Notes: a model not told the origin generated them from the sequence alone. A DNA stretch of 64,000 nt from Paenibacillus radicis (ex Gao et al. 2016) (GCF_014641555.1 NZ_BMHY01000012.1:1-64000), one strand, 5' to 3'. Positions 57,601-64,000 are shown, counted from the stretch's first letter. A program made the numbers and translations.

Positions 57601-59251
57601 TCAAGTTTCTTCTGACGGCCAGCAATGGACGGATGCCTTTGTCGAAAGCAACAGCAATGGCGGTACGGACATTATCGATCTGAATGAGGATGCAAGATAT
57701 ATCCGGATGCAAGGTACAGTGAAGTCCGGGCAATGGGGGTATTCGATCTACGAAATGAAAGTTTTCGGGATGGTGGTCTCAGAGCAAGGTCCAAGCGCAG
57801 CAAGTGTTGCGGCGGGTATAACGGCTCTGCAAGCGCCGGCCAGAGGCGAGACGAGCTTGGAGCTTCCTGTCGTTCCGGCAGGATATTCGGTAGTGATCAA
57901 AAGCACGGACAACCCGGCTATTATCGCTCTGAATGGACGATTGACGCCGTCTTCATCGGCAACGGAAGTGACGGTTGTACTGACCGTAACGAGACTATCG
58001 GATGGAAGCACAGCGGATACAATCGCACTGAAAGTTATCGTCCCTGGCACGGCTGCTTCGGGTAATGGAAACGGTGGTACGGGGGGCAATAGCAATGGAG
58101 GCGGAAGCGGAAGCGAAGGTGGAGGTGCTCAGTCAACTGATGTCTTGACAGTGTCTTCCGCGGAGCTGCTGCAATCGGTAAAAGACGGCAATGTCATCTT
58201 ACCGGTCGCGGGGAACATCAGACAGGTCGTCCTTCCTCTGGAAGCGACGGAGCTGCCGGCGAACAGCCGAATCGTGATCCGCTCGCAAAACTATGAACTT
58301 GAGCTGCCGGCGGCGCTCGTAAAGCAGTTGAGAGAGAAGGCTGTTGCATCCGTGTTGTTGGAGGGCAAGCTGACCATAGGCATCCAGCCGGTATCGGGTG
58401 CGGCGCTGCAATCGATGCTGAAAGCGGGCGAGCGGACGCGGGTGACATCAGCGGGTACCGCGTATGAGTTTAGTCTCTTTTTCACAGGAAGCGACGGTAA
58501 AACGATAAAAGCGGATTATGCAGATGAACCTATCGTTGTGCGCTTGAAGACGAGCGGCGGGAATGTGATCAATTCTAAGCTTGCGGGGATTTTTCGTCTG
58601 GACGGCAATGCCAAGCCAAGCTATGTAGGCGGGGCCGAGAATGGGGGCCAATGGCAAAGCGAAGCAGATGCGCTTGGCATCTACGGAGTACTGGAAGTGG
58701 TATGGAGCTTCACGGATGTGCCGTCCGGGCACTGGGCGGAAACCGTCATTCAAGAGCTTGCGGCCAAGCAAATCGTCAATGGAACGAGTGACACGTCATT
58801 CGAACCTAATCGGGCGATAACCCGTGCCGAATTTGTCTCACTGCTGGTACGCGCATTGAAGCTTACCAAAGCTGAATCCGGTCAAGCGGCATTCGCTGAC
58901 GTGGCGGAGAACGCATGGTATGCAGATGCCGTAAGAATAGCGGCACAGGCCGGAATCGTTGCGGGCAAGGGAGATCATGCATTCGCTCCGAATGCCCAAA
59001 TTACGCGCGAGGAAATGGTCACTATGCTTATACGAGCCTATCAAGCGGCTCAAGGATCAAGTCAGGCTGCGACCGGCAAAGAGATGGCGTTCGAAGACGA
59101 GCCGGAGGCTTCCGGCTGGGCAATTGAGTATATTAATCGGGCTGCTGAGCTTGGTCTGGTTAAAGGACGGAGTGCAGGTGTGTTTGATCCCAAAGGCATA
59201 TCCACTCGTGCGGAGTCCGCTCAGATCATTTACAATTTGCTGAACAAATAA
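51632..59251 (+). CDS. Giant surface-anchored multidomain glycosidase (beta-helix + GH95-like + CBM32 x4 + SLH x3)
   Basis: 2539 residues from the ATG at 51632 (AAGGGGA 7 nt upstream). Order by eye: signal peptide 1-36; right-handed beta-helix domain about 43-600 (HVAKDGSNNNPGTEAEPYL start, GH141-like); CBM32/F5-8C 617-746 and 753-899; FN3 903-993; GH95-like alpha-L-fucosidase domain about 1000-1790 with N1370-x-N1372, E1500 in ISPEN and D1671 in TFATDVV at the places of the known GH95 catalytic residues; two more CBM32 at 1793-1919 and 1921-2047; Ig-like domain; Gly-rich linker about 2143-2166; an unassigned beta domain; and three SLH domains 2358-2539. It is bound to the cell wall and should attack fucosylated or related glycans. 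Confidence 0.88.
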   Translation: MIRSWKQAARASKKTFYTVLCAGLVLTTVGLPSAAADLSPSEGRVIHVAKDGSNNNPGTEAEPYLTINFAAEEAQPGDTVVVHAGLYRETVKPARGGTDEEHRIVYTNAGDGEVVIKGSEEINDWVPYSGDVWQVALPNSFFGDYNPFAARHPQGGEGGFFPVYTAGDVYLNDQAYYQKGSLSNVLAAGNTWYAEVSGGNTTIYANFDGADPNQKLAEINVRRQVFAPDAWGLGYITVDGFTVKHAANTYSDFPGSPSRRQAGAISVNGGLKWIIQNNIVINARTIAIDIGLGNDEWAGNRPGVTRTNFRETDKYGSHVVRNNYIAKSGQSGIAGVFSWNSDIMYNRIEDTNYRGEFSGAETAPIKVHYMNEGLIKGNYIKNSKGGNSAGIWTDWGNQNVRVTGNIVMNTPWGYYAEAVHGPILVDNNVFIGNNDIRMLDATGVVYANNLFIDNGNINVDGGGRENYYFQPGTMNETNAMNTVQKFHWYNNLVQGSVLPSDAANKTHVKEDNFTNVISDVAYTTTNDAMSISFNLNAAGMNGLDIVTQARVGVIPNANESIAADVSTDFFGNAFPAGSVKAGPFANVQNGANQFVLWPPQGQTVPSPPAQPTDVPLNLSLGSNAVAVASYEDSNLTADKAIDGNGSSRWSSDHSNDNNAWIYVDLGAKYNVSKAVLSWEAAYAREYFIQISDDGQSWTDVYHTTSGAGGNESVTIRQNVRFVRMQGVVPNTPYGYSLYEFEVYGTPIQPEVPMNVALNKAPSAYTASSQSNDGSGEQNSQPDKDRSAFRAFDGNTGTRWGSNGGDDNWLQVDLGQPHVIDRIVLAWEAAYAAQYKVQVSDDGSVWTDVYEHDDASPAGDHVDDIELQQPATGRFVRMQGVTAATQWGLSLYEFEVYGKVKPADTAPQWPAAAALELTGLTAESASLQWPAAIDNGTVSGYNVYLGSTLVASLAAGVRSYTAAGLNAGSTYTIKVTAIDENGNESGGLMKTFTTSGNPATKALSTTYPRNYGDWEEGLLAGDGKQGIIVFGNPREETVVFNDRDFFMARSEANPHRAFNTVSEADIEEIRDLLISGRYQEANQLAADVQGYRGGGEGSKHPGYKMTITMPDNGPISNYVRSTDYSDGVVSVNWTDGKGDWERKSFVSRPDGMTVQYLPAPSGETLDVKLALSMDPGMNLLNKGVTYENHSSVDYLNLRAKYANGTYNAGYEGVTRIVTDGQKTMDGDAVSVTGATYVMLLSLTQRYDGTFEGGLPAEQEWNQELLQGELSGVADDYATLLSRHTAMHSEIFDRVLIDFGASEGDRSKSNEELLAMQKASTTPIPALFERMFYSGRYHLLGSSSATAAPDLLGNWTGDSNVGWDGYYHLDANLNLQISGGNIGNMPEAMEGYYYLNHQWQEDFRTNAQKLLGTRGMLTGGNTPNGEGLISNINFDYPYQYVTGGESWLLYPFWEHYQVTGDTSFLADQYYPLIRDMGDFYEDFLVEKDSNGHYIFAGSISPENRPAGGVPLSVNSVYDISGARFALETLIETSTLLGRDEEKIPVWQELLDHLPPYLVNDDGAFAEWAWPDLMNKNNYQHRHSSAMMPVWPYREVNPEKNRELYDAARISLQKKDGGNYENAGHGLLHSALAAANLNNADSVNAKLVRFAKDDYYYSSLSTSHYNNHGTFATDVVNSVPTIMMEMLAISDRGTLELLPALPKSLTNGSISGMLARGQVTVDELKWNMDNLTVDVELTSAIDQNLTLIQRAGIEEIVSEDVTIASSPLGSIARIIPLEANKKAVIRLKLKDASKINLALGKTASASSESNAQQSANHAFDGDPATRWAASESADNWLQVDLGSIYALDEVNLQWEASYAKAYKLQVSLDGTHWTDVYEQANSSGGTEKILVDALGRYVRMQGLAKSGQWGYSIYEMEIYGQDAPNLALGKPAQTSSFSNPQQTAAAAFDGEQSTRWSASESADNWIQVDLEQIYRIFRVQIDWEDSYAKGYKLQVSSDGQQWTDAFVESNSNGGTDIIDLNEDARYIRMQGTVKSGQWGYSIYEMKVFGMVVSEQGPSAASVAAGITALQAPARGETSLELPVVPAGYSVVIKSTDNPAIIALNGRLTPSSSATEVTVVLTVTRLSDGSTADTIALKVIVPGTAASGNGNGGTGGNSNGGGSGSEGGGAQSTDVLTVSSAELLQSVKDGNVILPVAGNIRQVVLPLEATELPANSRIVIRSQNYELELPAALVKQLREKAVASVLLEGKLTIGIQPVSGAALQSMLKAGERTRVTSAGTAYEFSLFFTGSDGKTIKADYADEPIVVRLKTSGGNVINSKLAGIFRLDGNAKPSYVGGAENGGQWQSEADALGIYGVLEVVWSFTDVPSGHWAETVIQELAAKQIVNGTSDTSFEPNRAITRAEFVSLLVRALKLTKAESGQAAFADVAENAWYADAVRIAAQAGIVAGKGDHAFAPNAQITREEMVTMLIRAYQAAQGSSQAATGKEMAFEDEPEASGWAIEYINRAAELGLVKGRSAGVFDPKGISTRAESAQIIYNLLNK

Positions 59252-59362
59252 TACGCGTCTTTTGTGGCTCGTTGTGCTGATAAGATCATGTGATGGAAAA
59301 GGGCTTTCTCAAAAGCAGTTTCAAAAAAAAAAGCCCCCACTTTTTGTGTAATATGCGCGTAA

Positions 59363-59409
59363 AAAAGAACCTTCAGATCCACTTTCTTCGTGGTTTTGAA
59401 GGTTCTTTT
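59363..59409. terminator. Terminator after the giant glycosidase gene
   Basis: AAAAGAACCTTCA pairs with TGAAGGTTCTTTT, with an inner CCAC/GTGG stem. Confidence 0.8.
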
Positions 59410-59736
59410 GCACATACTATGGGATTCTCTCACTCTGGCTTCCCCTTTTGGGACAGCCCCTTCTTTAATTAATAGCCAATATGCCCTAAACTCCGGTTAA
59501 TGGATCTTAGTAGCTTTCTTGCCAGGCAGTAGCTTAGTAGATGAATACTGTGATTGATTTGGTATGCATAGACGAATACTCTAACTGATCTGCTAGCGTA
59601 TACGAAGTGATAGGTGAGGACATAAGCCAAGTGTTAGACAAGCATATTGCAAACGTCTGATAGACTCCCTCCCTATTGTGCCTATTAGATGTGAAATCAC
59701 CCTGCCGCTACCAGTCTCATCGTGCCAAAGGAGAAA

Positions 59737-59922
59737 CAAAATGCAAAAGTGCAGGCTGATACGCCTCAAAAGCTCTAAAAAGGCGTTCAAAATGCAAAAG
59801 TACATTTGAAATCGCTCGAATTGACTCAGCAGAGGTTTTTTCAGCCACTCAAAATGCACATTTGCATTTTGAGGCCATAAATCGCTGAAAAAGCGGCTTA
59901 CACCCTGTATTTTTACATTTTG
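59737..59922. repeat. Palindromic repeat element A, copy 2
   Basis: Units: forward 59737-59753 and 59788-59804; palindromic CAAAATGCA-N4-TGCATTTTG at 59850-59871; reverse about 59906-59922. It has the same forward-forward-reverse-reverse plan, similar spacing and nearly the same length (about 186 against 189 bp) as copy 1, although the sequence between units differs considerably. Confidence 0.8.
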
Positions 59923-60031
59923 ATTAGAGAAAAGCTGTGAGCTGCGTGTTTGTGACTGTGTGGTGCGGGTAGGGAGAGCGGAGCGGAGCTATGCAAGTAG
60001 TGTTTGATAAATAGGTTTTAGGGAGAGCGGA

Positions 60032-60131
60032 GCGTATTGAGTTCTTGCTGACTTTTCGCAGGTTCGATCCACTACTCATCGTGTAAGCGATGCGGCAGTG
60101 GAATCAAGAACGGCAGTAAGGACCAATACGC
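60032..60131. repeat. Structured repeat element B, copy 3
   Basis: Outer stem GCGTATTG (60032-60039) with CAATACGC (60124-60131); loop AGTT/GAC; stem CTTGCTG (60044-60050) with CAGTAAG (60114-60120, one G-T pair); conserved ACTTTTCG (60051-60058) and AAGAACGG; stem GAT-CCACT (60066-60073) with AGTGG-A-ATC (60097-60105); hairpin CATCG/CGATG (60077-60092). Stems differ in sequence from copies 1 and 2 but remain paired. Confidence 0.8.
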
Positions 60132-60151
60132 GCAGCGAACCTGTGCAACAA

Positions 60152-60197
60152 AAGAGGACAGACCCTCGGGTTTACCCGAAGGCCTGTCCTTTTTCCT
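60152..60197. terminator. Terminator of the siderophore transport operon
   Basis: Outer stem AGGACAG (from 60155) with CTGTCCT (60185-60191) and inner CCCTCGGGT/ACCCGAAGG. T-runs occur on both strands; it lies just past the ATPase stop on the minus strand. Confidence 0.85.
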
Positions 60198-60216
60198 TGC
60201 AGCTCTTATGCATCCA

Positions 60217-61011
60217 CTATAAGGAGCTTTTCTTCCTGCCATGCGGCACAATCATCGGCGTACCGTACAGCGGATCAGGAATAACCTCGCATTTGAGCCG
60301 GAAGACCGATTCGATCATCGCTGCATCTACAATCTCGCCCGGAGCTCCTTGAGCGGCAATTGCGCCGTCTTTGACCGCGACGATATGATCCGCATAGCGG
60401 CAAGCCAAATTAATATCGTGAAGCACCATAACGATGGTACGATTGTCCCGCTCATTCATTTCCTGGAGCAAATCGAGCACCTCAATCTGATGCGTCATAT
60501 CCAGATAAGTCGTGGGCTCATCCAGCAAAATAATGCCGGTCTGCTGCGCCAGCGTCATCGCGATCCACGCCCGCTGCCGCTGACCGCCGGAGAGCGAGTC
60601 GACCGAGCGTTCAGCCATGCTGTCCATATCCGTCGCTTGAAGCGCTTCGCGCACACTGCGCTCGTCTTCCTTGGACCATTGCTGCAGCCAGCTTTGGTAA
60701 GGATAGCGGCCTTGCTTGACGAGCTGGAGCACAGTCAGTCCCTCCGGAGCCACAGGACCTTGAGGAAGAAGCGAGAGCTGCTTAGCCGCAGCTTTAGGCG
60801 CCATCGCCAGCAAATCCTGCCCGTCCAGCGTAATAGAGCCCTGTGTCGGCTTGAGCAGCCGGGCCAGCGAGCGGAGCAGCGTTGATTTGCCGCAGCCGTT
60901 GCTGCCGATCAGCACCGTTACCTTGCCTTCGGGTATCGTTAGATTCAAGTTTTCAAAAATGTGGTTTCCCCCGTAGGAAAGCGCCATTTCTTTCGCTTCA
61001 AGCAAGCTCAT
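60217..61011 (-). CDS. Siderophore ABC transporter ATP-binding protein (YusV/FecE-like)
   Basis: 264 residues. Walker A GSNGCGKST, Q-loop LLPQGPVAPEGLTV, signature LSGGQRQRAW, Walker B GIILLDEPTTYLD and H-loop VLHDINLACRYAD are intact. AGGAGGT lies upstream on the minus strand. It is the last gene of the permease operon, 28 nt after the second permease. In B. subtilis the YfiYZ-YfhA system borrows a distant ATPase (YusV); here one is encoded in place. Confidence 0.95.
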   Translation of the reverse strand: MSLLEAKEMALSYGGNHIFENLNLTIPEGKVTVLIGSNGCGKSTLLRSLARLLKPTQGSITLDGQDLLAMAPKAAAKQLSLLPQGPVAPEGLTVLQLVKQGRYPYQSWLQQWSKEDERSVREALQATDMDSMAERSVDSLSGGQRQRAWIAMTLAQQTGIILLDEPTTYLDMTHQIEVLDLLQEMNERDNRTIVMVLHDINLACRYADHIVAVKDGAIAAQGAPGEIVDAAMIESVFRLKCEVIPDPLYGTPMIVPHGRKKSSL

Positions 61012-61039
61012 TGCACTTTACCTCCTGCTAGTCTCATTC

Positions 61040-62083
61040 TCATTGGTTACGATGACGGTATAATAAATATAAGAAGAACGGCGCGCCGATAATGGCCGTG
61101 AATACACCCGCGGGAATATCAAGCGGGGTAAAGAGCGTCCTCGCGGCCAAGTCTGATAGTAATACGAGCAAGGCTCCGATCATCGCGCTTACCGGAAGCA
61201 ATCCTCCAAAGGAGGAGCCTACCAATTTGCGGGCGATATGCGGCGCAATAAGTCCAACGAAGGCGATGGCGCCGCCAATGGCAACTGCCGCACCGGCAAG
61301 CGATACGCTCAGGATGAGCAGCAGCAGCCGATGCCGCTGTACGCTGGCCCCAGCGCTTCCGGCTACTTCATCGCCGAGAGACTGAATATTGACATGTCGG
61401 GACATGAGCCATGTTAACGGCAGAAGCACGACGAGCCAAGGGAGCAGCGTGAAAACGTCTTTCTCCCAAGAGGCGCCGTAAATGCTGCCAGTCATGAACG
61501 TCAACGCCCGGTCTGCCATAAAAAACGGGCCGGAGATCAGCAGCATATAAGAGATGGATTTGAATGCGGCCGATAAGCCGGTTCCGATCAGCACCATACG
61601 CAGAGGCGAAGCACCATCCTTCCAGGAGAGCACATAGAGCAGGAAGGTTACGGCAAACGCGCCGATAATAGCGGCCAAAGGCATCCATTGAATGGAAAGC
61701 TTCTCGTTGAAAAAAAACATGAACAGCACGGTGCCAAGCGAAGCACCCTCCGTAATGCCTGCCACATCAGGCGAGGCGAGCGGGTTGCGGATCAGTCCTT
61801 GAAGCACGGCCCCGGCAGATGCGAGCGCAGCTCCTACCAATAAAGCAATGATAATGCGCGGCAAACGAAGCTTGAGCACAATGACATCATGCATCGGGTT
61901 TCCATACCCAAAGATCGATTTGACAACATCGAGCGGAGCGATGAATTTACTTCCTATGCCGGTGCTCAGGACAGCGGCTGCGGCGCATAGCACTAGCAGC
62001 ACAATCGCTATTATGACCGTTTTGCGCTCAAGCAGCAGGCTCAGCTTCGGTTTGTTCGTACGGATGGTATTGTATTTGCTCAT
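61040..62083 (-). CDS. yfhA: Siderophore ABC transporter permease (YfhA/FecD-like)
   Basis: 347 residues, FecCD family with about nine helices. Motifs include LRLPRIIIALLVGAALASAGAVLQGLIRNPLASPD, GGAIAFVGLIAPHIARKL and FTPLDIPAGVFTAIIGAPFFLYLLYR. A long basic N-terminus precedes helix 1. It overlaps the first permease gene by 4 nt (ATGA). Confidence 0.93.
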   Translation of the reverse strand: MSKYNTIRTNKPKLSLLLERKTVIIAIVLLVLCAAAAVLSTGIGSKFIAPLDVVKSIFGYGNPMHDVIVLKLRLPRIIIALLVGAALASAGAVLQGLIRNPLASPDVAGITEGASLGTVLFMFFFNEKLSIQWMPLAAIIGAFAVTFLLYVLSWKDGASPLRMVLIGTGLSAAFKSISYMLLISGPFFMADRALTFMTGSIYGASWEKDVFTLLPWLVVLLPLTWLMSRHVNIQSLGDEVAGSAGASVQRHRLLLLILSVSLAGAAVAIGGAIAFVGLIAPHIARKLVGSSFGGLLPVSAMIGALLVLLSDLAARTLFTPLDIPAGVFTAIIGAPFFLYLLYRHRNQ

Positions 62084-63066
62084 AATGCTTTCCGTCCTTT
62101 CCGGGCGATATAGACGAAGAATGGAACGCCTAGGACGGCTGTCATGACGCCAACTGGAACTTCTTTAGGCATTGCGATGTAACGGGAGCCGATATCGGAG
62201 GCGACGAGCAAGACAGCTCCAAGGACGGCGCTGTATGGAATGACCCAACGGTAATCGCTGCCGATCAGAAAACGTACGATATGCGGAATGATGATGCCGA
62301 TAAAAGCGATTGGACCGGCTACTGCGACTGAAGCGCCCGCCAGCAAAATGACGGCGACTGAAGCCAGCCCTTTAACCATAGCGGTCCGTTGGCCGAGCGT
62401 TTTAGCAATGTCATCGCCCATGCCAAGCAAGTTAAGCTGGCGGGAAAGCGCTAGTGCGATAATAAGGCCGACAGCCATATAAGGAAGAACGCCTTGCAGC
62501 ATCGACATATTGCGGCCTGCAACGGAGCCGACAAGCCAGACGAGCACCTGATCAAACATTTTGCCGCTCGACAGCATGAAGCCTTGCGTCAGCGAAGCGA
62601 AAAAAGCAGAGATCGATGCGCCTGCCAGTGTGATTTTGACCGGGGTCATGCCGTCGCGTCCGATGCTTCCCAGCACAAAAACAATTGCGCCGCTGATAGC
62701 CGCGCCAAGCAGTGCAAATAAAGCCAGCGGCTGCATGCCGGATAAGCCTAGCCACCCGGAAGCGATAACAACCATAAAGGAAGCGCCTGCATTGACGCCG
62801 AACAAACTTGGAGAAGCAATAGGATTGCGGGTTATAACTTGCATGACCGCTCCTGCTACCGCAAGACAAGCGCCAACCGCACCGGCAATAAGGGCCCGTG
62901 GAAGTCTTGTTGTCTGGATAACCAGGTGCTGCTGCAAGGAGGCGTCATAATGGAGGAATGAGTCCAAAACCTGTGAGAGCGGAATGTCTGTTGTGCCGAA
63001 AGCAATGCTGCAAACGATCGCTGCACCTAACAGTAGAATCGAAAGTAGTAGTCCAAATAATCGCAT
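62080..63066 (-). CDS. yfiZ: Siderophore ABC transporter permease (YfiZ/FecC-like)
   Basis: 328 residues, FecCD family. Motifs TTRLPRALIAGAVGACLAVAGAVMQVITRNPIASPS, GPIAFIGIIIPHIVRFLIG and MPKEVPVGVMTAVLGVPFFVYIARKG. It is the first gene of the minus-strand operon, read from a Fur-controlled divergent promoter. Confidence 0.93.
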   Translation of the reverse strand: MRLFGLLLSILLLGAAIVCSIAFGTTDIPLSQVLDSFLHYDASLQQHLVIQTTRLPRALIAGAVGACLAVAGAVMQVITRNPIASPSLFGVNAGASFMVVIASGWLGLSGMQPLALFALLGAAISGAIVFVLGSIGRDGMTPVKITLAGASISAFFASLTQGFMLSSGKMFDQVLVWLVGSVAGRNMSMLQGVLPYMAVGLIIALALSRQLNLLGMGDDIAKTLGQRTAMVKGLASVAVILLAGASVAVAGPIAFIGIIIPHIVRFLIGSDYRWVIPYSAVLGAVLLVASDIGSRYIAMPKEVPVGVMTAVLGVPFFVYIARKGRKAL

Positions 63067-63113
63067 AGTAGATGTAGCCGACCCTTCAATTTGCTATAAA
63101 CCTTCTATAAAGC

Positions 63114-63142
63114 AGTTTAGAGGAATGGCTTCCCCCTGTCAA
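63114..63142 (-). promoter_or_regulatory. Sigma-A promoter of the yfiZ-yfhA-ATPase operon
   Basis: On the minus strand, TTGACA (63137-63142), 17-nt spacer, TAAACT (63114-63119). It lies just downstream of Fur box 1. Confidence 0.7.
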
Positions 63143-63143
63143 C

Positions 63144-63162
63144 GAGTATGATAATCGTTCTC
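63144..63162. promoter_or_regulatory. Fur box 1
   Basis: GAGTATGATAATCGTTCTC matches the 19-bp Fur consensus GATAATGATAATCATTATC at 15 of 19 positions. It lies between the two divergent -35 elements, 1 nt from the minus-strand one. Confidence 0.82.
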
Positions 63163-63172
63163 AAAAAATTCA

Positions 63173-63201
63173 TTGACTTCTAGGTCGTCCCTCTATATAG
63201 T
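63173..63201 (+). promoter_or_regulatory. Sigma-A promoter of the siderophore-binding lipoprotein gene
   Basis: TTGACT (63173-63178), 17-nt spacer, TATAGT (63196-63201). It is flanked by Fur boxes at 63144 and 63210. Confidence 0.78.
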
Positions 63202-63209
63202 GTTTCATT

Positions 63210-63228
63210 GAGAATAATAATCAGCAGG
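63210..63228. promoter_or_regulatory. Fur box 2
   Basis: The sequence begins GAGAATAATAATCA, which matches the first 14 positions of the Fur consensus at 12 sites; the right half is poor. It lies just downstream of the plus-strand -10, where Fur binding would block transcription. Confidence 0.6.
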
Positions 63229-63243
63229 GGGAGTACAAAAATA

Positions 63244-64000
63244 ATGAACAGATGGTTGGGCAAGAAGTCGGTTGGATTGGTTATTTGCGCACTGGTATTG
63301 GCAATAATTGCAACGGGTTGTGGGGCTAAAGCAAACAACTCTACTAATAAGAGTGGTAATGAAGCAGCAGGAAATTCCGAGCAAGCTTCCGGAGAGACTC
63401 GCATTGTAAAGCACGCGATGGGCGAAACAAAAATTACAGGTACGCCTAAGCGTGTTGTCGTTCTGACGAATGAAGGAACGGAAGCTGTTCTGGCGCTTGG
63501 CATCAAACCTGTAGGCGCGGTTCAATCTTTTACAGGCAATCCATGGTACGATCATATTGCTTCCGAGATGGAAGGCGTGGAGGTGCTGGGTAAAGAAGGC
63601 CAGCCAAACGTTGAACTGATTGCCGGTCTTCAGCCGGATCTGATTATCGCGAACAAAATGCGTCATGAGAAAATCTATGAGCAGCTGAAAGCGATCGCTC
63701 CAACAGTAGAGTCCGAGACGCTGCGCGGCGAATGGAAAAATAACTTCAAGCTGTATGCAGAAGCGCTTGGCAAAACAGCGGAAGGCGACAAGCTTCTGGC
63801 GGACTTCGATGCCCGTATCGAAGATTTCAAAGCACAAGCTGGCGACAAGCTGAAAGAAACGATCTCATTCGTACGCTTCATGGGCGGTAAAACCCGTGTG
63901 TACCAACTGGATACGTTCTCCGGCATTATTGCAAGCCAAATCGGTCTTGCCCGCAACGAAATGACGCTGAACACGAAAGAAACGTTTGCCGATGAAATTA
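63244..64000 (+). CDS. yfiY: Hydroxamate siderophore-binding lipoprotein YfiY-like (partial at window end)
   Basis: 252 codons are visible and the frame is open to the window end. Signal peptide with lipobox IATGCG (Cys at about residue 26), Asn/Ser linker, then a class III (helical-backbone) binding domain: VKHAMGETKITGTPKRVVVL, IKPVGAVQSF, LQPDLIIANKMRHEKIYEQL, APTVESETLRGEWKNNFKLY. This closely resembles B. subtilis YfiY, which binds schizokinen/arthrobactin iron complexes. GGGGGAG precedes the ATG. It is divergent from the permease genes under shared Fur control. Confidence 0.92.
   Translation, partial: MNRWLGKKSVGLVICALVLAIIATGCGAKANNSTNKSGNEAAGNSEQASGETRIVKHAMGETKITGTPKRVVVLTNEGTEAVLALGIKPVGAVQSFTGNPWYDHIASEMEGVEVLGKEGQPNVELIAGLQPDLIIANKMRHEKIYEQLKAIAPTVESETLRGEWKNNFKLYAEALGKTAEGDKLLADFDARIEDFKAQAGDKLKETISFVRFMGGKTRVYQLDTFSGIIASQIGLARNEMTLNTKETFADEI

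Larger units (their letters stand above)
59252..60151. other. Gene-poor region with repeat elements
   Basis: About 900 nt without credible genes. It holds a terminator at 59363-59409, palindromic element A copy 2 (59737-59922) and structured element B copy 3 (60032-60131). The short open frames here are made by repeats and hairpins. Confidence 0.7.

Noticed and set aside
59290-59472. 60-codon frame after the giant gene
   Set aside because: Spans poly-A and the terminator hairpin; no ribosome site.
59741-59809. MQKC... micro-ORF
   Set aside because: It is created by the palindromic repeat units; the same kind of start arises at each unit, and frames are not kept between copies.
60098-60352. 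84-codon plus-strand frame
   Set aside because: Overlaps element B, a terminator and the 3' end of the ATPase gene in antisense.

Overview
The window reads as chromosomal DNA of an endospore-forming Firmicute, most likely Paenibacillus or a close relative (inference). The reasons are sporulation genes (safA, bofC, spoVB, a SpoIID-domain gene), a housekeeping gene order close to that of Bacillus subtilis (safA-bofC-ruv-queA-tgt-yajC, secD-secF, recJ-apt, relA-dtd, T-box-hisS-aspS-tcdA, rarA), frequent TTG starts behind strong AGGAGG-type ribosome sites, and glycan loci built from sugar ABC transporters, YesM/YesN-type two-component systems and a giant SLH-anchored glycosidase.

Layout. 1-1513: 3' end of safA and bofC. 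1836-8701: one co-oriented run, ruvC-ruvA-ruvB-SpoIID-domain gene-queA-tgt-yajC. 8754-12656: membrane genes (PAP2, TIGR04086, DUF421, spoVB), mostly on the minus strand. 12879-18932: comN, secD, secF, a degenerate CDF-like gene, recJ, apt. 18933-26351: an accessory block with a small secreted protein and an LplABC-like transporter with its own two-component system, inserted between apt and relA. 26477-29108: relA and dtd. 29109-31320: a gene-poor stretch with two repeat families and two small genes. 31325-33426: cidAB and a divergent LysR regulator. 33484-37700: T-box leader, hisS, aspS, tcdA. 37775-39871: a GNAT/autoinducer-synthase-like gene followed by a chemoreceptor gene. 40158-41477: rarA. 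41887-42468: an AT-rich VanZ-like gene. 42656-59251: a large glycan-use locus (sensor kinase, solute-binding lipoprotein, two permeases, response regulator, AraC regulator, GH130-like enzyme, and a 2539-residue surface protein combining a beta-helix domain, a GH95-like fucosidase domain, four CBM32-like modules and three SLH domains). 59252-60216: a second gene-poor stretch with both repeat families again. 60217-64000: a Fur-regulated hydroxamate-siderophore uptake system (yfiY/yfiZ/yfhA-like plus ATPase), running off the window end.

How parts work together. The 42.6-59.3 kb locus appears to degrade a complex, probably fucosylated, glycan at the cell surface, import the products, and control this by a two-component system and CcpA (two good cre sites). 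The 60-64 kb locus has paired Fur boxes and opposed sigma-A promoters.

The most interesting non-coding signal is a roughly 100-bp structured repeat present three times (two in tandem near 30.9 kb, one near 60.1 kb). Its stems differ in sequence between copies but stay paired, which points to selection for structure. Near each site lies a second, about 190-bp repeat made of CAAAATGCA/TGCATTTTG palindromic units. No rRNA, tRNA, CRISPR array, transposase gene or prophage was seen.
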